A DNA stretch of 45,816 bases from Flavobacteriales bacterium (GCA_020631045.1 JAHDHZ010000003.1:19793-65608), one strand, 5' to 3'. Positions 1-8,276 are shown, numbered from the stretch's first letter. Notes: generated from the letters alone by a model not told the origin. Numbers and translations are program-made.

Positions 1-315
1 TTTAGAAGTACTCCCATTTAAGCTCGTATTTAAGCTGATGTGCCCCAAATATGAGGCGAGCATAAATTTCTGGGTAATGCCATATTGTATGCCAAAACTG
101 TATAACCTTGAGTGATTCAAGCTTACAATATTTTTGGTGATGCTTAAAGCATTGTAGTTTGTAAAAACTGACTGTTGAGTGAGAACCAATATTCCTTTTT
201 GACTTTCACTTAAAAGGGTGTTGTTGTTGATTGAAAATCCGCATGATTCAACACCATGGTCAGCAATTGTAATGCCTGAATATACAGACAGTACAAACAC
301 TAAAATAAAGCGCAT
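1..315 (-). CDS. Secreted/outer-membrane protein, N-terminal part (runs off left edge)
   Basis: An open frame of 105 codons starts at an ATG at 315 and continues without a stop to base 1, so the C-terminal part is missing. It is absent from the ORF track because it has no stop. The N-terminus (MRFILVFVLSVYSGITIA) is a signal peptide. The rest alternates polar and hydrophobic residues (LYSFGIQYGITQKFMLASYLG), as in strands of an outer-membrane beta-barrel. I do not recognise a family. The next gene upstream on this strand (405-773) is a small membrane protein often seen near metal-handling genes, so a barrel linked to metal traffic is possible but only inferred. Confidence 0.65.
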   Translation of the reverse strand, partial: MRFILVFVLSVYSGITIADHGVESCGFSINNNTLLSESQKGILVLTQQSVFTNYNALSITKNIVSLNHSRLYSFGIQYGITQKFMLASYLGHISLNTSLNGSTSK

Positions 316-404
316 GTTGTTCTTTTTTTAGGCCTTAATAGATCCTAATTAAACGAATTGATTGTTGATTTCTTGAATTACCTGCTACTTAAAAGCAAGA
401 TGAA

Positions 405-773
405 TTAAGTGTGTTGCGGTGGATCAGTTACAAGTTTTGAAAAAGCAAACCTGTACAAGTTGAGGTATCTGGAGTGCTTTTTTTCTTTTTTAAGAACTTT
501 TATGGGTTCTTTTGTTTTCTCTAAAGAGGCAATAAAGTCAATTTTTAACAGTTCTATTTCTAATGAAGATTTATTTTGCTCTGTTTTCTTAAGACGTTTT
601 TTAAGATAACATTTGCCCTGACAAGTATTTTCTTTTGTGTTTTTTTGTTCACACAGATTGGTTTGGATGTATGATTTGTTAGCATTAAACCAGCCTATAA
701 CACCTACTTTGGTAAGTGTTGAGCTTAGAAAAATAAGCATTAATATAAATCCACATAAAGACCTCACAAGCAT
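405..773 (-). CDS. Small membrane protein with CxGKCxL motif
   Basis: This 122-residue protein has one N-terminal hydrophobic segment (about residues 5-28), then NLCEQKNTKENTCQGKCYLKKRLKK, then a Lys/Glu-rich tail. The pattern N-x-C...C-x-G-K-C-x-L-x-K-x-L belongs to a recurrent, uncharacterised Bacteroidota family that I recall next to TonB receptors and copper or other metal genes. The three clustered cysteines suggest metal or thiol chemistry outside the cytoplasmic membrane (inference). It lies 12 bases downstream of DUF4301 on the same strand and 89 bases upstream of the partial barrel gene. The plus-strand ORF 409-609 is its antisense shadow. Confidence 0.7.
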   Translation of the reverse strand: MLVRSLCGFILMLIFLSSTLTKVGVIGWFNANKSYIQTNLCEQKNTKENTCQGKCYLKKRLKKTEQNKSSLEIELLKIDFIASLEKTKEPIKVLKKEKKHSRYLNLYRFAFSKLVTDPPQHT

Positions 774-785
774 AAAATTAATGAA

Positions 786-2177
786 TTATGCATGAAATTC
801 ATTGAGCAAATCAAAAACTGTTTTTACAGGTGTAAAAGTAGAGGCCTCAACATCGATGAAAAGGGTATTCCAGTTGTGCATAGAGCCATTCCAAAGACCG
901 GGGTATTCGATGATCTTAATAGGGGTGCCTTGGTGATCTTTTTGACTTAAAATAAAGGCTTCACGATTCACATACTTTGAAAGATCGTATTTTTTTTGAT
1001 CTACATCATAAATGTGACAAGCAATGTTTACTGGATTAAAATGTGTTGATGAACCTAGGGCTTCTTTTTGATCTTTATGATTCAAATCAAGGTGAACTTT
1101 TTCAACAATTTGAAGTGTGTTTTGTTGTTCTGATCTTACCCAGAAAGGACCTCCTCCTGGAGCACCTTGGTTTTTTACCATCCCACAAACTCTTGCAGGG
1201 CGATCAAGTTGCTCAATCAATTGATTTGTGCTTGATTGATCTAGATGCCATTTTTTAAGAAATTCTATATGTGAAGCAGCGTCAAATATTTGCTTTTCAA
1301 TATCGGCTAATATTTGCAAGCGTTTTTCAATGAACTCACAAAGCAATCCACCAATGATTTTTTTTGTCTTGATCACTTTGGCTTTGTGGGCATCTTTTTG
1401 AATGTTATCAATGTTGTTGATGAAAATTAGTTCGGCATCAATTGAGTTTAAGTTTTCAAGTAATGCTCCGTGACCTGCAGGTCTTTTTAAAAGATTTTGG
1501 TGTTCATCGGTGACCAGTTTGCCTGAGTGGTCTACAGCAACAGTATTGGTTTGTTCATTTTGAAAAGAGGCGCTGATTTTTACACCATATTTTTTTTCAA
1601 GATACTTAAAAAGGGGGGTAAATTGATCTTTTGCATTTTTTGAAATGGTAAAGTGCAGAGCTTTGTCTTTTTGAATAAACTCAAGAGCATCTTTCACATG
1701 TTCTTCAACGGGGGTAAATTTACTTTGACCGTTCTTGTGAAAGGCGATAAGCCCTTTTGGTAAGGTGGCAATTTGTGTTAAAACATCTTCAATGTTTTTA
1801 ATCGAAGTGCTGTAAAATGCAAAGTCTTTTAAGCGAGTCAAGAATTTACTTTGTTGTTTGGAATCTACTCTAAGGTCTTTAAACATTCTGCTCGCCGCAC
1901 CTGAGGCAGGAATAAAAGAACAAGCAGAGTAAGTTGTTCGCTCAAAATGATTAATGTATTGCTGTTTTTCTTCTTGATTTAAAGAGAGAATGCCATCGCC
2001 AATTTGAGCAGAGCGTTGCACTGAGATGAAATTATTTTCTTGATTTAAGAATCTTTTTTGTTCTTCTAGCGTAAGAAGCAAAGCAATGAGTTTTAATTTG
2101 CTCAAAAGTAAGTAGAAGTGCGCTGGCTGAGAACATATTTTCAAAAAAAAATAATTAGGCATCAAAAAAAAGAACAA
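786..2177 (-). CDS. DUF4301 family protein
   Basis: The protein matches the Bacteroidota DUF4301 family: IGDGILSL (about 59-66), the PASGAASRMFK loop (90-100), PAGHGALLENLN in the middle and MVKNQGAPGGGPFWV near 335. The glycine-rich SGAASRMFK loop and GHGALLENL resemble nucleotide-sugar pyrophosphorylase loops, so a nucleotidyltransferase-like activity is a guess; the family is uncharacterised. The listed start (2177) is doubtful. The first 25 residues are hydrophobic and unlike the family, and they overlap the DUF6913 gene by 60 bases. The expected family N-terminus appears instead in another frame from ATG 2136 (MFSASALLLTFEQIKTH), so a frameshift near 2080-2095, or a TTG start in the main frame, is likely. 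Confidence 0.85.
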   Translation of the reverse strand: MFFFLMPNYFFLKICSQPAHFYLLLSKLKLIALLLTLEEQKRFLNQENNFISVQRSAQIGDGILSLNQEEKQQYINHFERTTYSACSFIPASGAASRMFKDLRVDSKQQSKFLTRLKDFAFYSTSIKNIEDVLTQIATLPKGLIAFHKNGQSKFTPVEEHVKDALEFIQKDKALHFTISKNAKDQFTPLFKYLEKKYGVKISASFQNEQTNTVAVDHSGKLVTDEHQNLLKRPAGHGALLENLNSIDAELIFINNIDNIQKDAHKAKVIKTKKIIGGLLCEFIEKRLQILADIEKQIFDAASHIEFLKKWHLDQSSTNQLIEQLDRPARVCGMVKNQGAPGGGPFWVRSEQQNTLQIVEKVHLDLNHKDQKEALGSSTHFNPVNIACHIYDVDQKKYDLSKYVNREAFILSQKDHQGTPIKIIEYPGLWNGSMHNWNTLFIDVEASTFTPVKTVFDLLNEFHA

Positions 2178-2606
2178 AGAGCAACTTCTTTTCTAAAAGC
2201 TCAGTCTATTTTATTTCTTGTTGAAGCAGAACAAAGACAAGCCATGGAAGCCTTACTGAAAAAGTATGAATCAAAAAAAATAGAGGTGTTGTATCTCTCA
2301 GATTTAAAAAGAGCTCAACAAGACCAAGATGATTTGATGATATTTAAAAATGACTTTAGTTATTCATATACTCTTAAGCGTGATTTTCATCAAGCTTTAT
2401 TAAATCATAGACATGATTTATTAATCAATCTAAATGCCTCAGAAAGCTTAGAGTTACAAGTACTTATTGCACAATCTAAATCTACCTTTAAAACAGGTCT
2501 CTTCACTGGTGAAAAACAACTTGATTTTGAATTGAATCAGCAAGGCATTGAAGATTTCAATCAGTACTTTGAAGCTCTTGAAGCTTACCTCAATAAAATC
2601 AGTTAG
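2118..2606 (+). CDS. DUF6913 family protein
   Basis: This 162-residue protein begins with GTG and a basic helix (MRWLRTYFQKKIIRHQKK), followed by SILFLVEAEQ and later LLINLNASESLELQVLIAQSKSTFKTGLF. That order (basic N-terminus, a strand with the hydrophobic 'lfLv' pattern, a 'dlLInL' strand, then 'a.SkA.fKvG') fits DUF6913, a small Bacteroidota-specific family of unknown function. No signal peptide or membrane segment is visible, so it is probably cytoplasmic. Its start overlaps the start region of DUF4301 on the other strand and its stop overlaps the stop of the FkbM gene by 8 bases, so it has almost no flanking control sequence of its own. Confidence 0.7.
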   Translation: MRWLRTYFQKKIIRHQKKEQRATSFLKAQSILFLVEAEQRQAMEALLKKYESKKIEVLYLSDLKRAQQDQDDLMIFKNDFSYSYTLKRDFHQALLNHRHDLLINLNASESLELQVLIAQSKSTFKTGLFTGEKQLDFELNQQGIEDFNQYFEALEAYLNKIS

Positions 2607-3315
2607 ATTGATAAAACCAATCTTTATAAACAAAGATGTTATTGATGTAGGTGTCTGCGTAAACAAAGTAACCCTTTGATTGCATTAGTTGAAGAATTTT
2701 ATTGTTTTTTTCTTTGATGTGATCTTCAGAATAACTGCATGTCTCAATACAAATCACAGGAATAGGGTATTTATTGAAATCAAGAGATTCAATAATTTTA
2801 AAATCTAATCCTTCAACATCTAAAGATAAAAAATCAGGTAATTTTTGTTCTTGCTCTAAAAGTTGATTAATCTCAATAAGCTTTACTTTTTGTGTCGAAA
2901 GATGTTTATACGATCCTTCTTTTATACGCATTTGAGCTTCTTGTTGATCAAACGTGCTGTGTGCTGCTTCTTCAAAAAGAAAAAAATCAGCCATTTTTTG
3001 TGTTGAGTCAAAGCCTACGCCAGCATGAATGAGTCGATCATTTGGTCTTTTTTCTGCAATTTGATCAATCATTTGAATGTTCGGCTCAACCAAAGTGCCT
3101 TTTGAATTTTCTTTATAGAAAAAGTAAGTGTTTGATCCGTAATCAGGCTTGTCTACTCCGATTTCAAGGTATTGAATGGTTTGAATGCCTTTGCTTTTAA
3201 ATAAAAAATTGACAATACGGTCTTCACCAGCTTGGCTGTATGAAGCAGGCACATAATCAGGTTTTATGAATTTAAAAACAAGATGCTTAATGCTCTTTTT
3301 AACGGCTTTAAGCAT
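2599..3315 (-). CDS. FkbM-type methyltransferase
   Basis: This 238-residue protein is a SAM-dependent methyltransferase of the FkbM type. It has SYSQAGEDRIVNFLF (25-39), a modified motif I (YLEIGVDKP, 49-57), then SNTYFFYKENSKGTLVEPN and the strand LSLDVEGLDFKIIESLD typical of FkbM proteins. These enzymes usually O-methylate sugars or other hydroxyls; in a polysaccharide cluster the likely substrate is a glycan hydroxyl. It is the last gene of the minus-strand cluster, 3 bases after the C-methyltransferase-like gene, and is probably translated with it. It is a different subtype from the second FkbM gene at 9114-9908. Confidence 0.88.
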   Translation of the reverse strand: MLKAVKKSIKHLVFKFIKPDYVPASYSQAGEDRIVNFLFKSKGIQTIQYLEIGVDKPDYGSNTYFFYKENSKGTLVEPNIQMIDQIAEKRPNDRLIHAGVGFDSTQKMADFFLFEEAAHSTFDQQEAQMRIKEGSYKHLSTQKVKLIEINQLLEQEQKLPDFLSLDVEGLDFKIIESLDFNKYPIPVICIETCSYSEDHIKEKNNKILQLMQSKGYFVYADTYINNIFVYKDWFYQSN

Positions 3316-3318
3316 ACT

Positions 3319-4548
3319 TTAAATGATTTCAATTTCAGGCAAAGGGAAAATAAATTTTCCGCCATTTTTTCGAAATTCTTTTTCACGCTCAAGTATAGAG
3401 TGTTTAAAGTGCCAAGGCAATACAAAAAAATAATCTGGCTTCATGGCTCTAGCTTCTTGCTCAGAGATGATCGGAATATGCGTACCAGGGGTATAACATC
3501 CAAACTTATCAGGATTGACCTCTGCAATTGCAGGAATGAGCTGGGGGCCAATATTACAGAATTGTAACAATACGTTGCCTTTAGTAGAGGCTCCATATCC
3601 GATGATTTTTTTACCATCAGCCACCAAAGATTCAATCAAACTAAGTAGGTTTTTTCGGTGTTGAAATACTCTTTGTTCAAATGCTCTATAAGGCTTTTCG
3701 GTGTGGAGCTCTAAATCAACTTCTTGTTGTAACGTCCAATTGATCAAAGGTGTGTTTTGAGTAATTGGATTTTCTTTTTTTGCTGCAGTGATGGCAAAGC
3801 TCCCTCCGTTTACAGCATTCATTTCAACATCAACAACTTTTAAGCCGCAATCTTCAAGCAGGTTTTTAACTACCTTGAAAGAATAAAATTCTAAATGCTC
3901 ATGACAAATGGTGTCGTAAGAATTTGTGCGAAGCATTGATGGCATATAGCTTTGTTCAAAATGCCATATGCCATCATCAGCAAGTACTTGAGCAATATCT
4001 TCTACAAATTTCTTAGGGCTTTCTAAGTCATAGAACATGGCAATGGATGTGATGATTTTTGCTTTTTTAGAGCCAAAAGTTTTTTGAAATTCTGAAGCTG
4101 AGAAAAAATCAGCTATTAATTCGATGCCATCTGTGTAGAAGTCAATAAATTTTTTCCCGGTAGGATCCATCCCCACGCGCTGTACCTCTTTCGTATAAGC
4201 TTTTAAAGAAGTTGCATCATTACTACCAATATCTAAAACTAAGTCGTCTGATCCCAACGCTACTTTTTGCTCAAGGGTTTGAATTTTATGGGTTAAGTGA
4301 TTGACCATAGAGTTGTTTAAGCCTGATCGGTAGCCATAGTTTTCTCCGTACATCTCATCAAGATCATAAGAATGCTCGAGCTGCAGGAGTTCACTATCAG
4401 GGTTCCAGACTAGGTTTAAAGGCCCTTTGGTAATTTTTTCAGACGTTGATTTAGGAAAGACACCTGTTAAATACTGTTCGCCTAAAGATAAGACTCTAAC
4501 AAGATTTTTTGACCCACTAATTCTGCAAGAAGAGATTTTTTTAATCAT
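3319..4548 (-). CDS. Sugar C-methyltransferase-like protein (zinc site lost)
   Basis: The 409 residues follow the three-part plan of NovU/TylCIII/TcaB9-type nucleotide-sugar C-methyltransferases: an N-terminal zinc-binding-like region, a central SAM-binding fold (LVLDIGSNDATSLKAY, about 103-118) with the catalytic-type CHEHLEFYS (215-223), and a C-terminal nucleotide-binding-like domain (IIGYGASTKGNVLLQF). The N-terminal domain normally uses four cysteines. Here the first pair reads CRIS instead of CRIC, and the second pair region reads NLVWNPDSELLQL with no cysteine, so only one ligand remains. The HEH active-site residues are kept, so the fold may still work without zinc. It lies 41 bases downstream of the GT9 gene. 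Confidence 0.85.
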   Translation of the reverse strand: MIKKISSCRISGSKNLVRVLSLGEQYLTGVFPKSTSEKITKGPLNLVWNPDSELLQLEHSYDLDEMYGENYGYRSGLNNSMVNHLTHKIQTLEQKVALGSDDLVLDIGSNDATSLKAYTKEVQRVGMDPTGKKFIDFYTDGIELIADFFSASEFQKTFGSKKAKIITSIAMFYDLESPKKFVEDIAQVLADDGIWHFEQSYMPSMLRTNSYDTICHEHLEFYSFKVVKNLLEDCGLKVVDVEMNAVNGGSFAITAAKKENPITQNTPLINWTLQQEVDLELHTEKPYRAFEQRVFQHRKNLLSLIESLVADGKKIIGYGASTKGNVLLQFCNIGPQLIPAIAEVNPDKFGCYTPGTHIPIISEQEARAMKPDYFFVLPWHFKHSILEREKEFRKNGGKFIFPLPEIEII

Positions 4549-4589
4549 TAAAATTCAAATGAGTCGCTAAATTAAAAAATACTTAAGAA

Positions 4590-5720
4590 TTAATGCCTTA
4601 ATCTACGTTTTAAAGTCTCTTTTAAAAACGCGATGCTGAGCAAAACTTTATATTGATACTCAAAAAACAATGACCTGGCATTTCTTTTTCTGTAAAGCCT
4701 TACTGAACCTAAGTGCTTGAGGTAATTTTTAAACGACTCAGTACCTTTGTAATACAGCACCTCTTTTAAATAGCTATGTGTGTAAGGTACTAGAGTTTGA
4801 TGATATTTTTGTTTTGCCTTTTCAAAGTCTGATAAAAAACATTCAATTATTTCTAACAATTCTGAGTTAGATTTATCGTCGCATTCAATGATGTGCTGAT
4901 GATCAATGCCATGGTGTTTAAAATCGTATACTAAAGAGGCAAATCCGTGAGCAGGAGCGTTTTTTTTAAGTAGTTGTAATTGCTTTAATTCTTTTGCCCA
5001 ATTTGAAGTCAATAGCCAAGAAATACCACTACTACAACCAATAAAATGAGAACAATACTTTGAAAGCTCTGCATTTTCTCTATAAGTCAGTGCAGAGGCG
5101 TCAATAATGTTTTTGTAAGCAGTATTGATTTTAAGATGAGAAGAGACAATGAATAAATGATTATTCAATACTGGAGCCAAACGCTCTAAGAGCTCAAGCA
5201 TAAGCTCTAAATTGATAAAAGATTGCCCGCTGCTTGGTGCGCATTCAATAAGCACAACTTTTTGATAGCTTTTAAAGTCATGCTTTAAAGCAAAATCACT
5301 TACATTCTGAACTTCTATATCTGTAAGATGTATTCTTGGAGTAAGATCAGAGGGCTTGTCTTTGAGCTGGTTGAACAAAGTAGATCGTGTCGTACCATCA
5401 AAATAATGATGATTGTCTGGAGGAATTTGTAAAAAAAATACTTCTTGAAATGTGCCTTTTTTTTTCAGTGCTAAAGCTTCTTGTTTGACCTTTGACCAAA
5501 TAGTTTGATACGGCGAATCTTTTTCGGCATCATATGTGATTTCCCAGATGTGGTCAACATCATTGTTATGCCCTATAACTTGCTTGCACTTGTAAGAAAT
5601 GGCCCAAGTGATGGTGCAGTGTGGGTGGATGGTCTTTAAGTGATGGGCAAAAGCGGTGCTCATCAAACAGTCTCCGTTAGAGACTAAATGTACAATTAAA
5701 AAGTGTGGATTAGTTTTCAT
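4590..5720 (-). CDS. Glycosyltransferase family 9 (heptosyltransferase-like)
   Basis: This 376-residue protein starts with FLIVHLVSNGDCLMSTAFAHHLKTIHPHCTITWAIS, the N-terminal Rossmann half of GT9 enzymes (LPS heptosyltransferase family: phosphate-binding 'GD' loop, then a long helix and the 'p.a.Itw' strand). The C-terminal half contains FIGCSSGISWLLTS, equivalent to the 'GxDSGxxHla' donor-binding loop. GT9 enzymes add heptose or related sugars from ADP- or nucleotide-sugars to LPS core, at the inner face of the cytoplasmic membrane. It overlaps the stop of the upstream gene by 11 bases. The exact sugar cannot be told from sequence. Confidence 0.82.
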   Translation of the reverse strand: MKTNPHFLIVHLVSNGDCLMSTAFAHHLKTIHPHCTITWAISYKCKQVIGHNNDVDHIWEITYDAEKDSPYQTIWSKVKQEALALKKKGTFQEVFFLQIPPDNHHYFDGTTRSTLFNQLKDKPSDLTPRIHLTDIEVQNVSDFALKHDFKSYQKVVLIECAPSSGQSFINLELMLELLERLAPVLNNHLFIVSSHLKINTAYKNIIDASALTYRENAELSKYCSHFIGCSSGISWLLTSNWAKELKQLQLLKKNAPAHGFASLVYDFKHHGIDHQHIIECDDKSNSELLEIIECFLSDFEKAKQKYHQTLVPYTHSYLKEVLYYKGTESFKNYLKHLGSVRLYRKRNARSLFFEYQYKVLLSIAFLKETLKRRLRH

Positions 5721-6159
5721 GAATATTCAAGATCATCTCTTGAAATAGCTGGTCGATACGGTGCATGCACTTGTTGCGTTCTAAGTTTAAAACAGCTAAG
5801 TTTTTTACCACTACATCTTTTTGATCGACAGCAACTTGATCAAATTCATATACCTTTTCTTGCTCGTGCCACAAATCACAGTTTACTTGAGCTAGGTTAG
5901 CAAAAGTCTCACCAATTTCTCCGTTGAAATTACGTGTTTGATTGCCTTTTTTCTTGTATACTTTGTTGGGATTGAAGACCAATTGATCTACATGGATGTT
6001 TCCTGAAATGGCATCAGCTATAAAGCCATTGATTTCATTTTGCAATTGGCCAGATTGCGCTTTAAGATTTTTAAGCTTCAAAGCATCATTTTCGGTATGA
6101 AACTCTTTGAGTTTTACAATGGTGAGTTTATCGCATAATGATCCTAGAGTTTCAGCCAT
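5710..6159 (-). CDS. Uncharacterised helical protein (DUF4254/DUF6165-like)
   Basis: A 149-residue, mostly helical soluble protein. It begins MAETLGSLCDKLTIVKLKEFH and ends with an NLERNKCMHRIDQLFQEM helix. The 'GsLiDKLtIlkLk..H' opening and the '.lN.eRn.l...ID.L' ending match small proteins of unknown function that occur inside LPS and capsule clusters (I recall DUF4254 and DUF6165 with this pattern). No active-site motif is evident. It lies between an SDR gene (2-base gap) and a GT9 gene (11-base overlap), so its role is tied to the polysaccharide pathway, perhaps as an accessory subunit of a transferase (inference). Confidence 0.7.
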   Translation of the reverse strand: MAETLGSLCDKLTIVKLKEFHTENDALKLKNLKAQSGQLQNEINGFIADAISGNIHVDQLVFNPNKVYKKKGNQTRNFNGEIGETFANLAQVNCDLWHEQEKVYEFDQVAVDQKDVVVKNLAVLNLERNKCMHRIDQLFQEMILNIHEN

Positions 6160-6161
6160 AA

Positions 6162-7055
6162 TTATTTTTTTTCAAAAGTATAAAAAAGCATTTCTTTGGC
6201 AAGTGCCTCAATAGAGTATTTAGGCTGATAACCAATTGAAAATAGTTTAGTGGGGTCTGAATAAATGACCTCAGAGCAGTCAGACTTTTCTAAATCATAA
6301 TCAATATAATTGCTGTAATCTAAATCGAGCAATTCAAAACAAAGTTTGCACCAATATTCAAGATTGTATTTCTTGCCACTTCCTATGACCAATTCAAAGT
6401 GTTTTTCTTGTTGCACCATCATGTATACGGCGTGCATAAAATCACCTGCAAAGTTGAATTCTTTCTCTGCTTTGATGTTTCTTAAGGTTAATTGAGCTTT
6501 TTGTTTTTCAGCTGCTTGAAGTGCTGTTTGAACAATTTGCTGATTGATATGGCTTGATTTTCTTAAAGGGCTGTCATGGTGAAAAAAGAACCCTATATAG
6601 ACTCTCAGACCTAAGCTTCTGTAATATCGAGCGGCATAGGTTGATTGGATTCGGCTTATCGCGTAAGGGCTATTAGCTTTAAATGGTGTTTGTTCGTTGA
6701 TAGGCTTGCCTGAATTTTCAAATTGCACGGCACTACCCGATAAAAATACTTTGGTTTGTGGGGCATGCTGATAACAAGCTTCAAGAATGTTTAACGAGCC
6801 TGTTGAGATGCTTTTGTGATTTTCAAATACATATTTATGTGCAGTAGAGGAGGTAGCTGCCAGATGAAAAACATACTTGGGTTGATGCTGTTTTATAAGT
6901 TGTGAGACTGATGTATAGTCAGAAACATCAGCTTGTACCCAATGGCCTTTTGACCTAGAAACTAAAATTGTTTCAAAATGATTTTTTTGTAAGACTTCAT
7001 TTAAGTAAAAAGCATCTTGACCACTTGCACCGAAAATAATGGCTTTTTGACTCAT
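6162..7055 (-). CDS. GDP-mannose 4,6-dehydratase-like SDR with altered active site
   Basis: This 297-residue SDR resembles GDP-mannose 4,6-dehydratase and related GDP-sugar enzymes: dinucleotide loop FGASGQDAFYLNEVL (8-22), YVFHLAATSS (61-70), then LSGSAVQFENSGKPINEQTPFKANSPYAISR (105-135). The usual family pattern is STSELYG...E.TPF.P.SPYA.AK. Here the catalytic Thr-Ser-Glu region reads Ser-Ala-Val, and the YxxxK lysine is arginine (Tyr131, Arg135; codon CGA checked on the sequence). It may be a reductase or epimerase variant, a regulatory subunit or a decayed enzyme. It sits 3 bases downstream of the ABC ATPase gene in the export operon. Confidence 0.82.
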   Translation of the reverse strand: MSQKAIIFGASGQDAFYLNEVLQKNHFETILVSRSKGHWVQADVSDYTSVSQLIKQHQPKYVFHLAATSSTAHKYVFENHKSISTGSLNILEACYQHAPQTKVFLSGSAVQFENSGKPINEQTPFKANSPYAISRIQSTYAARYYRSLGLRVYIGFFFHHDSPLRKSSHINQQIVQTALQAAEKQKAQLTLRNIKAEKEFNFAGDFMHAVYMMVQQEKHFELVIGSGKKYNLEYWCKLCFELLDLDYSNYIDYDLEKSDCSEVIYSDPTKLFSIGYQPKYSIEALAKEMLFYTFEKK

Positions 7056-7058
7056 AAG

Positions 7059-8273
7059 TTAAAGTTGACTTATTGTATATCTTGGCCACACATTACCATA
7101 TTCTAAGCCATCATAAGCCGCAAATTTTGAACCTACATCATTGATTTGAAAACTATAAATGTCATTTTTTAAATCATAATTGGCTACCCCTGGGTGGTTG
7201 ATGCACATGAGCCATGAATATCTTCCTGGAGTGATGAATTCTTTTTCAAGACTCAGTTTTAGCTCAATGGTTTTATCTTCTTTCAGTTTGAAGGCCTTGA
7301 GAGGCTCGTTAATTGTAAAGACTCTACGCTTAAACTTATCATATAAACTGATAGAAAGTTCCATGCCTTGAGAAAACTCAGGTACACACATATTTATTTT
7401 AACATCAATTTCTTGATTGTGATTGAATTGATTGACAATTTCGTTTTTTGCATTGCGCATTGAAAAGTGAATAAATTCGTTTTTCGATCCAAAATGCTCT
7501 TTATTGATGAGCTCGCTAGAGTCATTTTCTTGAATGGGAGCGTTGTAATGATCAATTACAGTATTGATTTGATCGTCAAGCTTAATCTGGCCTTTTTCAA
7601 GTAAAATACCCCTTGAACAAAGTGTTGGTAAAATAGCCATATTGTGGCTCACAAATAAAATGGTTCTGCCAGAGTCATTCACCTCTTGAACCTTATTGAT
7701 GCATTTTTTTTGAAATTCAGCATCACCTACAGCAAGTACTTCATCGATTACTAAAATTTCAGGTTCTAAAAATGCTGCAACCGAAAATGCTAAGCGTAGT
7801 TGCATGCCTGAGCTAAAATGCTTGAGTGGGGTGTTTAAGAATTTTTCTGTTCCACTGAAACCTACAATATCGTCAAATTTGGCGTCAATTTCTCGCCTTT
7901 TCATACCTAAAATAGAACCATTCAGATATACGTTTTCTCGACCTGTAAGTTCTGGATGAAAACCTGTTCCGACTTCTAATAATGAAGCAATTCTACCATT
8001 TAGACCGATTCTGCCAGTTGTGGGCGGAGTAATTCTTGAAAGAATTTTAAGTAGGGTTGATTTTCCGGCTCCATTTTTACCCACAATGGCAACACTTTCG
8101 CCTGCCTGAACATTGAAGCTCACGTCATTGAGCGCATAAAATGTTTCTTTTGCTTGCTTTTTAAAAGGATTTTTAAACTGAGTTAATTGATCTCTCAAGC
8201 TTAAATAAGCACTTTGTGAAGAGCGAATTTGATACTGCTTTGAGACATTTTGTATGCTTAATATAGTATTCAT
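7059..8273 (-). CDS. wzt: Polysaccharide ABC exporter ATPase, Wzt type with C-terminal domain
   Basis: The 404-residue protein is the ATP-binding subunit of an O-antigen/teichoic-type polysaccharide exporter. The ATPase part has Walker A GKNGAGKST (65-73), the signature HFSSGMQLRLAF (about 150-161), Walker B EILVIDE and the H-loop VSHN. After about residue 250 comes a beta-rich extension (to NVWPRYTISQL) matching the Wzt C-terminal domain. In characterised systems that domain recognises a modified chain end before export. The methyltransferases in this cluster are therefore candidates for making the recognised cap (inference). It lies 3 bases after the permease gene. Confidence 0.93.
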   Translation of the reverse strand: MNTILSIQNVSKQYQIRSSQSAYLSLRDQLTQFKNPFKKQAKETFYALNDVSFNVQAGESVAIVGKNGAGKSTLLKILSRITPPTTGRIGLNGRIASLLEVGTGFHPELTGRENVYLNGSILGMKRREIDAKFDDIVGFSGTEKFLNTPLKHFSSGMQLRLAFSVAAFLEPEILVIDEVLAVGDAEFQKKCINKVQEVNDSGRTILFVSHNMAILPTLCSRGILLEKGQIKLDDQINTVIDHYNAPIQENDSSELINKEHFGSKNEFIHFSMRNAKNEIVNQFNHNQEIDVKINMCVPEFSQGMELSISLYDKFKRRVFTINEPLKAFKLKEDKTIELKLSLEKEFITPGRYSWLMCINHPGVANYDLKNDIYSFQINDVGSKFAAYDGLEYGNVWPRYTISQL

Positions 8274-8276
8274 GAA

